Source: Piliocolobus tephrosceles (Eukaryota > Chordata > Mammalia > Primates > Cercopithecidae). From it: 64,000 bases of DNA. The translations under genes were made by a program, and so were the position numbers. The notes under the pieces are model-generated. The model had not been told where the DNA came from. It was given only the letters and a program-made list of their open reading frames with translations, and made no database searches. Each line of letters starts with the position of its first letter. The first letter of the stretch is position 1. Location: assembly GCF_002776525.5 (NCBI RefSeq), contig NC_045437.1, positions 133,914,802 to 133,978,801 on the forward strand. Direction: 5' to 3'. Shown in pieces: positions 22,475 to 32,702 of the stretch.

Positions 22475-24500
22475 AGTGATCTTTGAAATCAAGAACATGG
22501 CATTCCCCCCTCTGTTTTCCTTCTAAAGATTTCTCTTAACTCATTTTGTTTGGTTTGCAGTTAAGAAAGAAGAAAACACAGAAATCCTGCATTAATATTC
22601 ACTTACTCGGTGCCCCAAGAAAGAATATATTTCGCTGTAATAATTCACAGTTTCTCTCCAGGATGAGATAAAGGTAAATATTTCACATTTCACATTCTGG
22701 TCGTTTTGGTGTAGCACCAGCATGAAAAGGCTAAATCCAAGTGGATTTTTATTTAAATCAGCTGGCATGAAGATGACACATTCCTTTTTTTCTCAGTGGG
22801 AAAACCAGACGGGCCTAATTAATAAAATGTATCATATCAATCTTCAATTATGTCTCAGTGGGGAGGAGAATAATGTAGTCTAAACGTCTTTAGGCCTTGG
22901 AGAATGATGTTTTAATTAAATAAACACGTTTTTATTTTTGTATTTAGGAAATAGCTTTAAAAACAAAGTACCAGGGTCTGGTTTTAAGAGAAAAGGCTGA
23001 AGAATAAAAATTGTGTTAATAATATCTTTTTTCCCCTTACTTTTATAAAGTGGGTGCCATGTCTGCTCTATTTCTCTGACAGGGTTAGTGTAAAAAGCAA
23101 ACGATATTTAGAAAAAAATTTAAAAATTTTAAAGCACTATACAGACAACGAAAAAGCAAGTGGTCAGAATAATCGAGTTGGTTATTGTTCAGATTTGAAT
23201 GTCAATGCCCAAGAAATTTAAAGGAACTGTCAGTGAATGCTGAATACCAAGGCAAAGAGAAGGTAGAGGAGATGTAATTAAACAGAATCCAACAAGCTCA
23301 CCTCAACTCCCAGATCCGGGAGTCAGCACTTCCTCTGGAAATTACAGTGACCTGGCTGAGAAGGTGAGTCCTGCAGTTTAGACTCCAAAGCTCCCACTGC
23401 TGAAAAACTTTAATTAGACAACATATTGCAGCCTTAGCCACTGGAGATGTTATATTTTACCAGACAACCATAGAACCTCTTAGAGTTCAAAAAGTCTAGG
23501 TTGCAATTGCAGATGTCTCCAGGGTCCAGGCAGGGAATGTAAGACTGAAATACGTCACAAGTCATTCCAAGTACAATGATAAAGAGCACCTGACTTTCAG
23601 CCTGTGTCAGGGAAACAATAAGAAGTAACGAAGACTGGGGAGAATAATAGGCTACCCATCCTCTCTGAAGGCAGAAACTCTGTTAGAAGATCCCCGATTC
23701 TTACCAAGTAAGAAGTGGGGTCCAGGAAAGATAGAAAATCCTTCAATTTTTAAGTATTGGCAACTAATTCCAATTAGAAAACCAAAACCAAACTACCATC
23801 CATATGTTAAATTAAACACCTACAGACTATCAACTGCAATATCTGATACAATCTACCCTTCTGATTTTACTGAGGAAACAAGACCACAGAAAAGTGACTA
23901 GCTCAGGAGCAACCAGACAATCAGTGGTCAGTTCCTTCTGCCTCTGAGCAATTTCCTTTTTCATCACTACACTATGCTGAACAGATATATTGATGTCCCC
24001 GACATTTTAAATATTTAACATAAAATGAATGTCTGCACCCTAATATTCCTAAAGTTAAGAATATTTTCTCATATTCATTTTCACCTTCCCAACCACTTAA
24101 GATAAAAATTAAACGATTATGAAAGAGCATAAAGAAGGTATATAGGTCCGTTCATGTAGTTCTTTTCTGAAGTCTGGGGATGTAGGAGGCACTGGTCTCC
24201 TTCTCTATAGGTAGTCAGACCATGTACCCTATCTCTCTGACAGGGTCAGTGAGAAAAGCAAATGATTAATGAAAAACAAATATTAGTTCTAAACTTACTT
24301 GTTCCCCTCCATGTCTCTCTTCAAGGTTTTTGTCAGACACATCTGAACTTTGTGTAGCTATTGGACTCTAGTTTCAAAGACAGCTTGAGTAGAAAAAGTA
24401 AAATCTACCAAATGGAACATCAGAAAGTTATGAGGTCTGGTTGAATATGGTTAAGGAAGTTTAGGTGTATTGGAAACCTTGTTTTATTAAAACAGCACAT
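22475..24500. other. Repeat-poor non-coding DNA
   Basis: Only two weak MIR pieces were recognised: a + copy near 23075-23150 ('tctctgacagggttagtg' and 'aaagcactatacagac') and a - copy near 23870-23945. A similar 'tctctgacagggtcagtg' recurs at 24235. The stretch 22550-23060 has several TAATTA-like motifs and no repeat. No ORF of interest. Confidence 0.45.
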
Positions 24501-24504
24501 TACT

Positions 24505-24680
24505 CTGTGATTTTTCCTCTTTTGGGCTGAGTGACCTCAGATTCACTGCTTAGCACATGTGTGCCTCAGTTTGTCTTGTGACAGCAATGTCTTACAGGGC
24601 TCTGAAGAGGATAAAAGGAGGTGACTGTGCCGTATATAGTGTCTGGCACACAGTCAGTGCATAATAATTGCAAGCTGAGC
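24505..24680 (+). repeat. MIR SINE fragment
   Basis: Forward MIR blocks: 'gggctgagtgacctcagatt', 'gtgcctcagtttgtcttgtg' and 'tagtgtctggcacacagtca'. Diverged. Confidence 0.65.
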
Positions 24681-25820
24681 CTGAGGATTTTGTGTACTTC
24701 CAAGCACATAAACTGTAAATTTTGTCTACCAACTTGTACATACAATATTGTAGGCTAATTAGGTTACAACACAGTTAATTTTTTTAAAAAAATCATTAAT
24801 TTTTAGACCTTTTCTAAAATACAACATATCTCAGTCTGATTTCCTAATATTACACACTAAAAATCACTTAGCAATTTAAAAGCATTTATTTTATAACAAC
24901 CAAGGCACGTTAGGCAGAGTTAGCCACTGGTCAAAAAAACAGCTTGTGAATGCTATAATGTCTGTGATTTGCTTCTAAACAATATAGAAATGGAAAAATG
25001 AAATAACAATTGGCTGTGAGTTGATAATTGTTGAAGCTGGGTGATAGGTACATAGAGGTTCATTATACCATTTTCTCTTCTGTATATGTTTAAAATTTTC
25101 TATAATAAAAGGTTAAAAAAACAGCCTCCTGTGTAGCAGAGTTAGATCTTCAGCTGGTTCAAAATCTAATTTGTTTCTCCACACTCCATCATGCTGCTGA
25201 TGCAGGAATGGCAAATATCTAGCACTTGTGCCACATCTCCCTATGCTCTTACCCATGGCAGACATTAATAGTCAATCATGACACCCCTCATCTCAGGACT
25301 TCAGGCAACTACTGTCAATTAACGGGAATTGTTAGATGAGAAGAAAACTCTTCATTCTCATTGTCTTATTAATGAGGAAGGTCATTATTGTACTTAACTG
25401 CATTTTCTTTAAGTGCTTTGTAGAGTCTTGGGATGATTAATGTTTAGCATTGTAAATACTGTTATTTCAGGAAATTGGGCTTCATGTGGGAATTTTTTTT
25501 TTTAACTATGAACTTCTAATTTGATTTTTATATGAAAATGAAAGTTACCTAGTCACAAGTTGAGATTCTAGCTTATTAATATCAATTCCTTTTCATCATG
25601 ATATATTAACAGCTTCTCCTTTTACATTCTAACAGTTCATATAATTTTGATGTATATTTTTCTCTGATTTGCATTGTTGATTTGGATAATGAAGAACAGA
25701 TGAAACGTGGTGCTAATATATATATACATATTCTGTACTTTTATTCCTGTTCAGCAAATCTAGCATACATACACAGATATTCAGCACATGCTAATTCGGT
25801 TGCTGGGATCCATAATATTC
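24681..25820. other. Unannotated AT-rich non-coding DNA
   Basis: No gene or confident repeat recognised. Confidence 0.4.
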
Positions 25821-25825
25821 CAGTC

Positions 25826-26140
25826 TAGGGGTTGGTAAACTATGGCCCATCGGCCAAATCTGATCTGACATCTGTTTTTGTGTGGCATGCAAACTAAGCA
25901 TGGGCTTTACATTTTTAAATGGTTAAAATTAAAAGAATACTTCATCACATGAAAATTTTGAAATTCAGATTATCACTGTCCATAAATACAATTTTATTGG
26001 AACACAGCCACATCCACTTTTTTAGGTATTTTCTGTGGCTGCTTTTGAACTACAATGGAAGGATTGAGTAATTATGTCACAAACTGTATGGTCCGCTGAA
26101 TCTAAACTATTACTATTACAGAAAACATTTATTGACCCTT
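25826..26140 (+). mobile_element. hAT-like nonautonomous DNA transposon
   Basis: Begins 'aggggttggtaaactatggc' with a 'catcggccaaatctgat' block. It continues through 'tttattggaacacagccaca' and 'gtattttctgtggctgct' to 'gtatggtccgctgaatctaa' and a terminal 'tattacagaaaac'. The two ends are diverged inverted repeats. This is a known dispersed nonautonomous DNA transposon type; I do not assign a subfamily. Confidence 0.65.
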
Positions 26141-26350
26141 ATTTTAGTTCAACTCTGTACAAGGGAGCTTTCTGCAATGCAAGTGCTCTACATTTGTGTG
26201 GTCCAGTATAGCGGCCACATAGCTATTGAGTCTTGTACTATGGCCAGCATGCCTGAGGAAGTGAATTTTTATTAACTGTAATTAATTTAAATAGCCACAT
26301 GTACCTAGTAGACAATGTAGTTCTAGTTTGTCTATAATGGAAGTTTGGGT

Positions 26351-26634
26351 CTCTTTTTTTGTTTTTTTGAGACAGAGTCTGGCTCTGTTGCACAGGTTGG
26401 AGTGCAGTGGCACAATCTTGGCTCATCGCAACTTCCTCTTCCCAGGTTCAAGTGATTCTCCTGCCCCAGCTAGGCACCCACCACCATGCTTGGCTAATTT
26501 TTGTATTTTTAGTAGAGATGGGGTTTCACCATGTTGGCCAGGTTGGTCTTGAACTCCTGACCTCAAGCAATCCGCCCACCTTGGCCTCCCATAGTTCTGG
26601 GATTACAGGAGTAAGCCATTGCACCTGGCTCTGG
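26351..26634 (-). mobile_element. Alu element, S-like, with an internal deletion
   Basis: On the + strand it starts with a T tract and 'gagacagagtctggctctgt' and ends 'aagccattgcacctggct'. About 30 bases of the usual 'cagcctcccgagtagctggg' region are missing at about 26465-26475 ('cctgccccagctaggcacc'). All ORFs across it are Alu translations. Confidence 0.9.
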
Positions 26635-26948
26635 ATCTCATTTTGACTTTCAAAGACTACAGTATCCTGCCATCTCCTCAACCATCTGACTTTAATAGTC
26701 ATCCTATTTTTTCCCATACAACTGGCTTTCATGTTACTAAATCCAATATACTATTCTTGGATTTCATTTTCCTTGGCATCTCTGCTACATTAAACCGATG
26801 ACTTTCTCCTTTCTGTGCTTCTGAAATTGCCTTCTAACTGTATTTATCATATACTCCTTTTCTTCCTCTTAAAAGTAGACATTTAGTAATGACCTGGCTA
26901 TGTCTTCTCTTTATAATTGTTTTCCTGACAATAACTTTTATTATTATG

Positions 26949-27004
26949 GCACCAACTCTCACATCTAAGCAGATGAGCTTCTGTTTAGATGTGAGAGTTG
27001 GTGC
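26949..27004. repeat. Perfect 20-bp inverted repeat with a 16-nt loop
   Basis: Arms 26949-26968 and 26985-27004 are exact reverse complements; the left arm begins 'gcaccaactctcac'. The loop starts 'gcag' and ends 'ctgt', allowing about three or four more pairs near the stem. It is not the mariner-derived MADE1 palindrome and I recognise no repeat family here. Confidence 0.92.
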
Positions 27005-27256
27005 TATCTATAACTCCTGGGCAGAGTTTTTGTAAGTCTGACTGCTTGCTGTACATCTCTCCTCAAACAACTCACCAGCATACAAACCAAAGCTTAGCTT
27101 ATACCACCTCTTTCTGTTCCCTTGAGTGCTCACTTTTCCCCAAATTTTCCAGAAAAACTTCCAGTTACAAGACTCATTAGCTTAGAGTCCCACTGTTGTT
27201 TTAACATCATCTGTTTCAACCACAAATTTTAAATAATAACAATAGTAATATACCAT

Positions 27257-27480
27257 GATCAAGAGCATGGGCTCAGTAGGCTCCCTGTGTTTGAATCTCA
27301 GCTCTATTCTTTCCTAGCTTCATAATTCTAGGCAAGTTTCCTTCCTCCCTTGATCCTCTGCTCTCTCATCTGTAGAACAGGGCTAATAAATATAGTACTT
27401 ACCTTCTAAGGGTGTACAGTGTGAAGATTAAGTGAATTAATATTTGTAAAGCATTTAGGACAGTGCCTGGAAAATGGTAA
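27257..27480 (+). repeat. MIR SINE, nearly complete
   Basis: All MIR blocks are present in order: 'atcaagagcatgggctcagt', 'tgtttgaatctcagctctat', 'tctaggcaagtttccttcct', 'tctcatctgtagaacagggc' and 'acagtgcctggaaaatggta'. This is one of the best-preserved MIRs here, including the tRNA-like 5' part. Confidence 0.85.
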
Positions 27481-28290
27481 CTTTTAAATATGCATTTAAA
27501 GAGCAATGTCATATTTTGAACATAAAAATTATGTCTTGAAAATAGCCATTTCATACAATAAAAGGGGTAATATTTTGAGAATTATTTACCAAGACACTAC
27601 TTGAGCTGTATTCTACATTAAGTTTGCTTCTCTAGGCTGCTATAAAGAACAGGAAATGTTTGGTGTCTTTATCAAATAGTTCTGGATATTTGGACGAACA
27701 CAGACTTTCACTGATGACTATTTCCAGGGCTTAAGACACAGAACTGACTTTAATTCTCGCTTATCTTTAATCTTGAATAATCTTCTTAGCATCCTTTCTG
27801 TCTTCTGCTTTCCTGCTCAGAGTCTCCTACTTATCAAGTCAGAGTATCCTTTTGAAGAACAGCCCCGATGACTTCAACCAATTGCCAACAAAGACGAAAT
27901 CCCAATTTCTCAATTTGGATGGTGGGGTCTTTCATGTGCCTACACCACTGACAATTTCATTCTCATTCTTCTGTGATCCAGGATTATGCTTCCTACCTCC
28001 CTTCTCTTGGAGATCCAATTTTCATCATGTTTTTAAAACAATAAACTCAAGTACCTCTTTCCCCCTAATGCTGCCCCTAAATCTCCTTTACCTCCTCCAA
28101 AATTTCTGGATATGATGCCTATCCTTCATATTCCTTTTTGGTATGGTATTGCCCTTTCTAGACTATGATTTCCTTTTGTATAAATGCTGATGCTTTGAGA
28201 TCTTCGGGAATTCTATGTGCCTTGCATCAGAAGGCTATCCATAAATGTGTGTCACTTTGTCCCAAAGAAGCCCAAGGAGAGTTATCAGCC
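27481..28290. other. Unannotated non-coding DNA
   Basis: No gene or confident repeat recognised; the 87-codon + ORF at 27852-28115 has no domain. Confidence 0.4.
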
Positions 28291-28294
28291 TGTT

Positions 28295-28525
28295 TTTTAA
28301 ACAACATTTTATATTTGGATTAATTTTAGATTTTGAGAAAAGTTGTAAAACTAGTACAGGGAGTTCCTCTATACCCTTTGCCCAGCCTCCTTTAATATCA
28401 CCATCTTATATAACCATGGTACGTTTGTCAAAACTAAGAAATTAACATTGGTACAATCTAATACTATTAACTAAACGACAGACTTTATTTGGATTTTACC
28501 AATCTTCTGTCCTTTTGTCCTTTTT
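28295..28525 (+). repeat. Old LINE-type repeat, left part, interrupted by the L1PA insertion
   Basis: The sequence 'ttgtaaaactagtacaggga', 'tttgcccagcctcctttaat', 'ataaccatggtacgtttgtc' and 'cagactttatttggatttta' is a known dispersed repeat. It continues as 'atgcaggatccaatctagga' on the far side of the full-length L1. This establishes a nested insertion. The family is uncertain (old L1-like). Confidence 0.65.
28511..28525 (+). repeat. 15-bp target-site duplication, left copy (L1PA)
   Basis: 'ccttttgtccttttt' matches 34738-34752 exactly. It lies directly outside the L1 poly(A) tail. Some of the leading C bases may be shared with the L1 5' G run. Confidence 0.88.
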
Positions 28526-28592
28526 ATTTTTTTTTATTTTATTATTATTATTTTTTTTTAGTGTCTGAATTTTTATTTTTTTTATTTTTTTT
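28526..28592 (-). other. L1 poly(A) tail with a short non-A interruption
   Basis: On the - strand the L1 body is followed by an A-rich tract, then about ten non-A bases containing 'ttcagacac' (28561-28569 on +), then a second A-rich tract of about 35 bases reaching the target duplication. A two-part tail may reflect a tiny 3' transduction or slippage. Confidence 0.75.
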
Positions 28593-28811
28593 ATTATACT
28601 TTAAGTTCTAGGGTACATGTGCATAACGTGCAGGTTACATATGTATACATGTGCCATGTTGGTGTGCTGCACCCATCAACTCGTCAGCACCCATCAATTC
28701 ATCATTTATATCAGGTATAACTCCCCAATGCAATCCCTCCCCCCTCCCCCCTCCCCATGATAGGCCCCAGTGTGTGATGTTCCCCTTCCCAAGTCCAAGT
28801 GAGCTCATTGT
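28593..28811 (-). other. L1 3' UTR
   Basis: Runs from the ORF2 stop to the 'agtataata' start of the tail. It contains the polypurine tract at 28735-28756 and a near-tandem duplication of a 'gatgggtgctgacgagtt' block at about 28667-28702. I believe the latter is a subfamily feature rather than a private change. Confidence 0.85.
28735..28756 (-). promoter_or_regulatory. G-rich polypurine tract, G-quadruplex motif, in the L1 3' UTR
   Basis: On the - strand there are four G runs of 4, 6, 6 and 3 bases separated by single A bases. This matches a G-quadruplex pattern. Such tracts are a conserved feature of L1 3' UTRs and have been linked to retrotransposition efficiency. Confidence 0.8.
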
Positions 28812-31800
28812 TCAGTTCCCACCTATGAGTGAGAACATGCGGTGTTTGGTTTTCTCTTCTTGTGATAATTTGCTAAGAATGATGGTTTCCAGCTGCATCC
28901 ATGTCTCTACAAAGGACGCAAACTCATCCTTTTTTATGGCTGCATAGTATTCCATGGTGTATATGTGCCACATTTTCTTAATCCAGTCTGTCACTGATGG
29001 ACATTTGGGTTGATTCCAAGTCTTTGCTATTGTGAATAGTGCCGCAATAAACATACGTGTGCATGTGTCTTTGTAGTAGCATAATTTATAATCCTTTGGG
29101 TATATACCCAGTAGTGGGATGGCTGGGTCATATGGTACATCTAGTTCTAGATCCTTGAGGAATCGCCATACTGTTTTCCATAATGGTTGAACTAGTTTAC
29201 AATCCCACCAACAGTGTAAAAGTGTTCCTATTTCTCCACATCCTCTCCAACACCTGTTGTTTCCTGATTTTTTAATGATTGCCATTCTAACTGGTGTGAG
29301 ATGGTATCTCATTGTGGTTTTGATTTGCATTTCTCTGATGGCGAGTGATGCTGAGCATTTTTTCATGTGTCTGTTGGCTGTATGAATGTCTTCTTTTGAG
29401 AAATGTCTGTTCATATCCTTTCCCCACTTTTGGATGGGGTTGTTTGTTTTTTTCTTGTATATTTGCTTGAGTTCTTTGTAGATTCTGGAAATGAGCCCTT
29501 TGTCAGATGAGTAGATTGCAAAAATTTTCTCCCATTCTGTAGGTTGCCTGTTCACTCTGATGGTAGTTTCTTTTGCTGTGCAGAAGCTCTTTAGTTTAAT
29601 GAGATCCCATTTGTCAATTTTGGCTTTTGCTGCCGTTGCTTTTGGTGTTTTAGACATGAAGTCCTTGCCCATGCCTATGTCCTGAATGGTACTACCTAGA
29701 TTTTCTTCTAGGGTTTTTATGGTATTAGGTCTAACATTTAAGTCTCTAATCCATCTTGAATTAATCTTCGTATAAGGAGTAAGGAAAGGATCCAGTTTCA
29801 GCTTTCTACTTATGGCTAGCCAATTTTCCCAGCACCATTTATTAAATAGGGAATCCTTTCCCCATTTCTTGTTTTTCTCAGGTTTGTCAAATATCAGATG
29901 GTTGTAGATGTGTGGCATTATTTCTGAAGGCTCCGTTCTGTTCCATTGGTCTATATCTCTGTTTTGGTACCAGTACCATGCTGTTTTGGTTACTGTAGCC
30001 TTGTAGTATAGTTTGAAGTCAGGTAGCGTGACGCCTCCGGCTTTGTCCTTTTGACTTAGGATTGTCTTGGCAATACGGGCTCTTTTTTGGTTCCATATGA
30101 ACTTTAAAGCAGTTTTTTCCAATTCGGTGAAGAAACTCATTGGTAGCTTGATGGGGATGGCATTGAATCTATAAATTACCTTGGGCAGTATGGCCATTTT
30201 CACAATATTGATTCTGCCTATCCATGAGCATGGTATGTTCTTCCATTTGTTTGTGTCCTCTTTGATTTCACTGAGCAGTGGTTTGTAGTTCTCCTTGAAG
30301 AGGTCCTTTACATCCCTTGTAAGTTGGATTCCTAGGTATTTTATTCTCTTTGAAGCAATTGTGAATGGAAGTTCATTCCTGATTTGGCTCTCTGCTTGTC
30401 TGTTACTGGTGTATAAGAATGCTTGTGATTTTTGCACATTAATTTTGTATCCTGAGACTTTGCTGAAGTTGCTTATCAGCTTAAGAAGATTTTGGGCTGA
30501 GACGATGGGGTTTTCTAAATACACAATCATGTCATCTGCAAACAGGGACAATTTGACTTCCTCTTTTCCTAACTGAATACCCTTGATTTCTTTCTCTTGC
30601 CTGATTGCCCTAGCCAGAACTTCCAACACTATGTTGAATAGGAGTGGTGAGAGAGGGCATCCCTGTCTTGTGCCAGTTTTCAAAGGGAACTTTTCCAGTT
30701 TTTGCCCATTCAGTATGATATTAGCTGTGGGTTTGTCATAAATAGCTCTTATTATTTTGAGGTACGTTCCATCAATACCGAATTTGTTGAGCGTTTTTAG
30801 CATGAAGGGCTGTTGAATTTTGTCAAAAGCCTTTTCTGCATCTATTGAGATAATCATGTGGTTCTTGTCTTTGGTTCTGTTGATATGCTGGATTACGTTG
30901 ATTGATTTGCGAATGTTGAACCAGCCTTGCATCCCAGGGATGAAGCCCACTTGATCATGGTGGATAAGCTTTTTGATGTGCTGCTGAATCCGGTTTGCCA
31001 GTATTTTATTGAGGATTTTTGCATCGATGTTCATCAGGGAGATTGGTCTAAAATTCTCTTTTTTTGTTGTGTCTCTGCCAGGCTTTGGTATCAGGATGAT
31101 GCTGGCCTCATAAAATGAGTTAGGGAGGATTCCCTCTTTTTCTATTGATTGGAATAGTTTCAGAAGGAATGGTACCAGCTCCTCCTTGTACCTCTGGTAG
31201 AATTCAGCTGTGAATCCATCTGGTCCTGGGCTTTTTTTGGTGGGCAGGCTATTAATTGTTGCCTCAATTTCAGATGCTGCTATTGGTCTATTCAGGGATT
31301 CAACTTCTTCCTGGTTTAGTCTTGGAAGAGTGTACGTGTCCAGGAAATTATCCATTTCTTCTAGATTTTCTAGTTGATTTGCGTAGAGGTGTTTATAGTA
31401 TTCTCTGATGGTAGTTTGTATTTCTGTGGGGTCGGTGGTGATATCCCCTTTATCATTTTTTATTGCGTCTATTTGATTCCTCTCTCTTTTCTTCTTTATT
31501 AATCTTGCTAGCGGTCTGTCAATTTTGTTGATCTTTTCAAAAAACCAACTCCTGGATTCATTGATTTTTTGGAGGGTTTTTTGTGTCTCTATCTCCTTCA
31601 GTTCTGCTCTGATCTTAGTTATTTCTTGCTTTCTACTAGCTTTTGAATGTGTTTGCTCTTGCCTCTCTAGTTCTTTTAATTGTGATGTTAGAGTGTCAAT
31701 TTTAGATCTTTCCTGCTTTCCCTTGTGGGCACTTAGTGCTATAAATTTCCCTCTACATACTGCTTTAAATGTGTCCCAGAGATTCTGGTATGTTGTATCT

Positions 31801-32639
31801 TTGTTCTCATTGGATTCAAAGAACATCTTTATTTCTGCTTTCATTTCGTTATGTACCCAGTAGTCATTCAGGAGCAGGTTGTTCAGTTTCCATGTAGTTG
31901 AGCGGTTTTGATTGAATTTCTTAGTCCTGAGTTCTAGTTTGATTGCACTGTGGTCAGAGAGACAGTTTGTTATAATTTCTGTTCTTTTACATTTGCTGAG
32001 GAGTGCTTTACTTCCAATTATGTGGTCAATTTTGGAATAAGTGTGATGTGGTGCTGAGAAGAATGTATATTCTGTTGACTTGGGGTGGAGAGTTCTATAG
32101 ATGTCTATTAGGTCCGCTTGGTGCAGAGATGAGTTCAATTCCTGGATATCCTTGTTAACTTTCTGTCTCGTTGATCTGTCTAATGTTGACAGTGGAGTGT
32201 TGAAGTCTCCCATTATTATTGTATGGGAGTCTAAGTCTCTTTGTAAGTCTCTAAGGACTTGCTTTATGAATCTGGGTGCTCCTGTATTAGGTGCATATAT
32301 ATTTAGGATAGTTAGCTCTTCCTGTTGGATTGATCCCTTTACCATTATGTAATGGCCTTCTTTGTCTCTTTTGATCTTTGATGGTTTAAAGTCTGTTTTA
32401 TCAGAGACTAGGATTGCAACCCCTGCTTTTTTTTGTTCTCCATTTGCTTGGTAGATCTTCCTCCATCCTTTTATTTTGAGCCTATGTATGTCTCTGCATG
32501 TGAGATGGGTCTCCTGAAGACAGCAGACTGATGGGTCTTGACTCTTTATCCAGTTTGCCAGTCTGTGTCTTTTAATTGGAGCATTTAGTCCATTTACATT
32601 TAAGGTTAATATTGTTATGTGTGATCTTGATCCTGCCAT
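28812..32639 (-). CDS. L1 ORF2: L1 ORF2p, endonuclease-reverse transcriptase, intact frame
   Basis: A 1275-codon frame, exactly the canonical ORF2p length, from ATG at 32639 to TGA at 28812. The N-terminal AP-like endonuclease (residues 1-239) has N14, E43, D145, N147, D205 and the SDH motif with H230, which nick DNA at TTTT/AA. A PCNA-binding PIP-like box lies at 407-415. The reverse transcriptase retains D600 and the FADD motif with D702/D703. A cysteine-rich C-terminal segment (CWRGC, then HCWWDC) is intact near residue 1130-1147. The protein makes cDNA from L1 RNA at the nicked target (target-primed reverse transcription). It sits 63 bp after ORF1, as in functional L1, where it is translated by unusual re-initiation. 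Several residues differ from the young human consensus; whether the enzyme is active is unknown. Confidence 0.97.
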   Translation of the reverse strand: MAGSRSHITILTLNVNGLNAPIKRHRLANWIKSQDPSVCCLQETHLTCRDIHRLKIKGWRKIYQANGEQKKAGVAILVSDKTDFKPSKIKRDKEGHYIMVKGSIQQEELTILNIYAPNTGAPRFIKQVLRDLQRDLDSHTIIMGDFNTPLSTLDRSTRQKVNKDIQELNSSLHQADLIDIYRTLHPKSTEYTFFSAPHHTYSKIDHIIGSKALLSKCKRTEIITNCLSDHSAIKLELRTKKFNQNRSTTWKLNNLLLNDYWVHNEMKAEIKMFFESNENKDTTYQNLWDTFKAVCRGKFIALSAHKGKQERSKIDTLTSQLKELERQEQTHSKASRKQEITKIRAELKEIETQKTLQKINESRSWFFEKINKIDRPLARLIKKKRERNQIDAIKNDKGDITTDPTEIQTTIREYYKHLYANQLENLEEMDNFLDTYTLPRLNQEEVESLNRPIAASEIEATINSLPTKKSPGPDGFTAEFYQRYKEELVPFLLKLFQSIEKEGILPNSFYEASIILIPKPGRDTTKKENFRPISLMNIDAKILNKILANRIQQHIKKLIHHDQVGFIPGMQGWFNIRKSINVIQHINRTKDKNHMIISIDAEKAFDKIQQPFMLKTLNKFGIDGTYLKIIRAIYDKPTANIILNGQKLEKFPLKTGTRQGCPLSPLLFNIVLEVLARAIRQEKEIKGIQLGKEEVKLSLFADDMIVYLENPIVSAQNLLKLISNFSKVSGYKINVQKSQAFLYTSNRQAESQIRNELPFTIASKRIKYLGIQLTRDVKDLFKENYKPLLSEIKEDTNKWKNIPCSWIGRINIVKMAILPKVIYRFNAIPIKLPMSFFTELEKTALKFIWNQKRARIAKTILSQKDKAGGVTLPDFKLYYKATVTKTAWYWYQNRDIDQWNRTEPSEIMPHIYNHLIFDKPEKNKKWGKDSLFNKWCWENWLAISRKLKLDPFLTPYTKINSRWIRDLNVRPNTIKTLEENLGSTIQDIGMGKDFMSKTPKATAAKAKIDKWDLIKLKSFCTAKETTIRVNRQPTEWEKIFAIYSSDKGLISRIYKELKQIYKKKTNNPIQKWGKDMNRHFSKEDIHTANRHMKKCSASLAIREMQIKTTMRYHLTPVRMAIIKKSGNNRCWRGCGEIGTLLHCWWDCKLVQPLWKTVWRFLKDLELDVPYDPAIPLLGIYPKDYKLCYYKDTCTRMFIAALFTIAKTWNQPKCPSVTDWIKKMWHIYTMEYYAAIKKDEFASFVETWMQLETIILSKLSQEEKTKHRMFSLIGGN

Positions 32640-32702
32640 TATGATATTAACTGGTTATTTTGCTCATTAGTTGATGCAGTTTCTTCCTAGGCTCGATGGT
32701 CT
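32640..32702 (-). other. L1 inter-ORF spacer
   Basis: Exactly 63 bp between the ORF1 stop (TAA, 32703-32705) and the ORF2 ATG, the canonical primate L1 length. Confidence 0.85.

Noticed and set aside
26328..26732. Alu-spanning ORFs on both strands
   Set aside because: Translations of an Alu, with its usual phrases. No evidence of exonisation.
26949..27004. Inverted repeat as a MADE1/mariner palindrome
   Set aside because: MADE1 has a different end sequence ('ttaggttggtgcaaaag'). This arm begins 'gcaccaactctcac' and the interior does not match.
27257..27480. tRNA gene from the MIR tRNA-like region
   Set aside because: The A and B boxes are degenerate and no cloverleaf can be drawn. It is an ancient SINE.
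28667..28702. Near-tandem duplication in the L1 3' UTR as a private mutation
   Set aside because: I believe this arrangement is part of older L1PA subfamily 3' UTRs, so it is more likely inherited. A consensus alignment would settle it.
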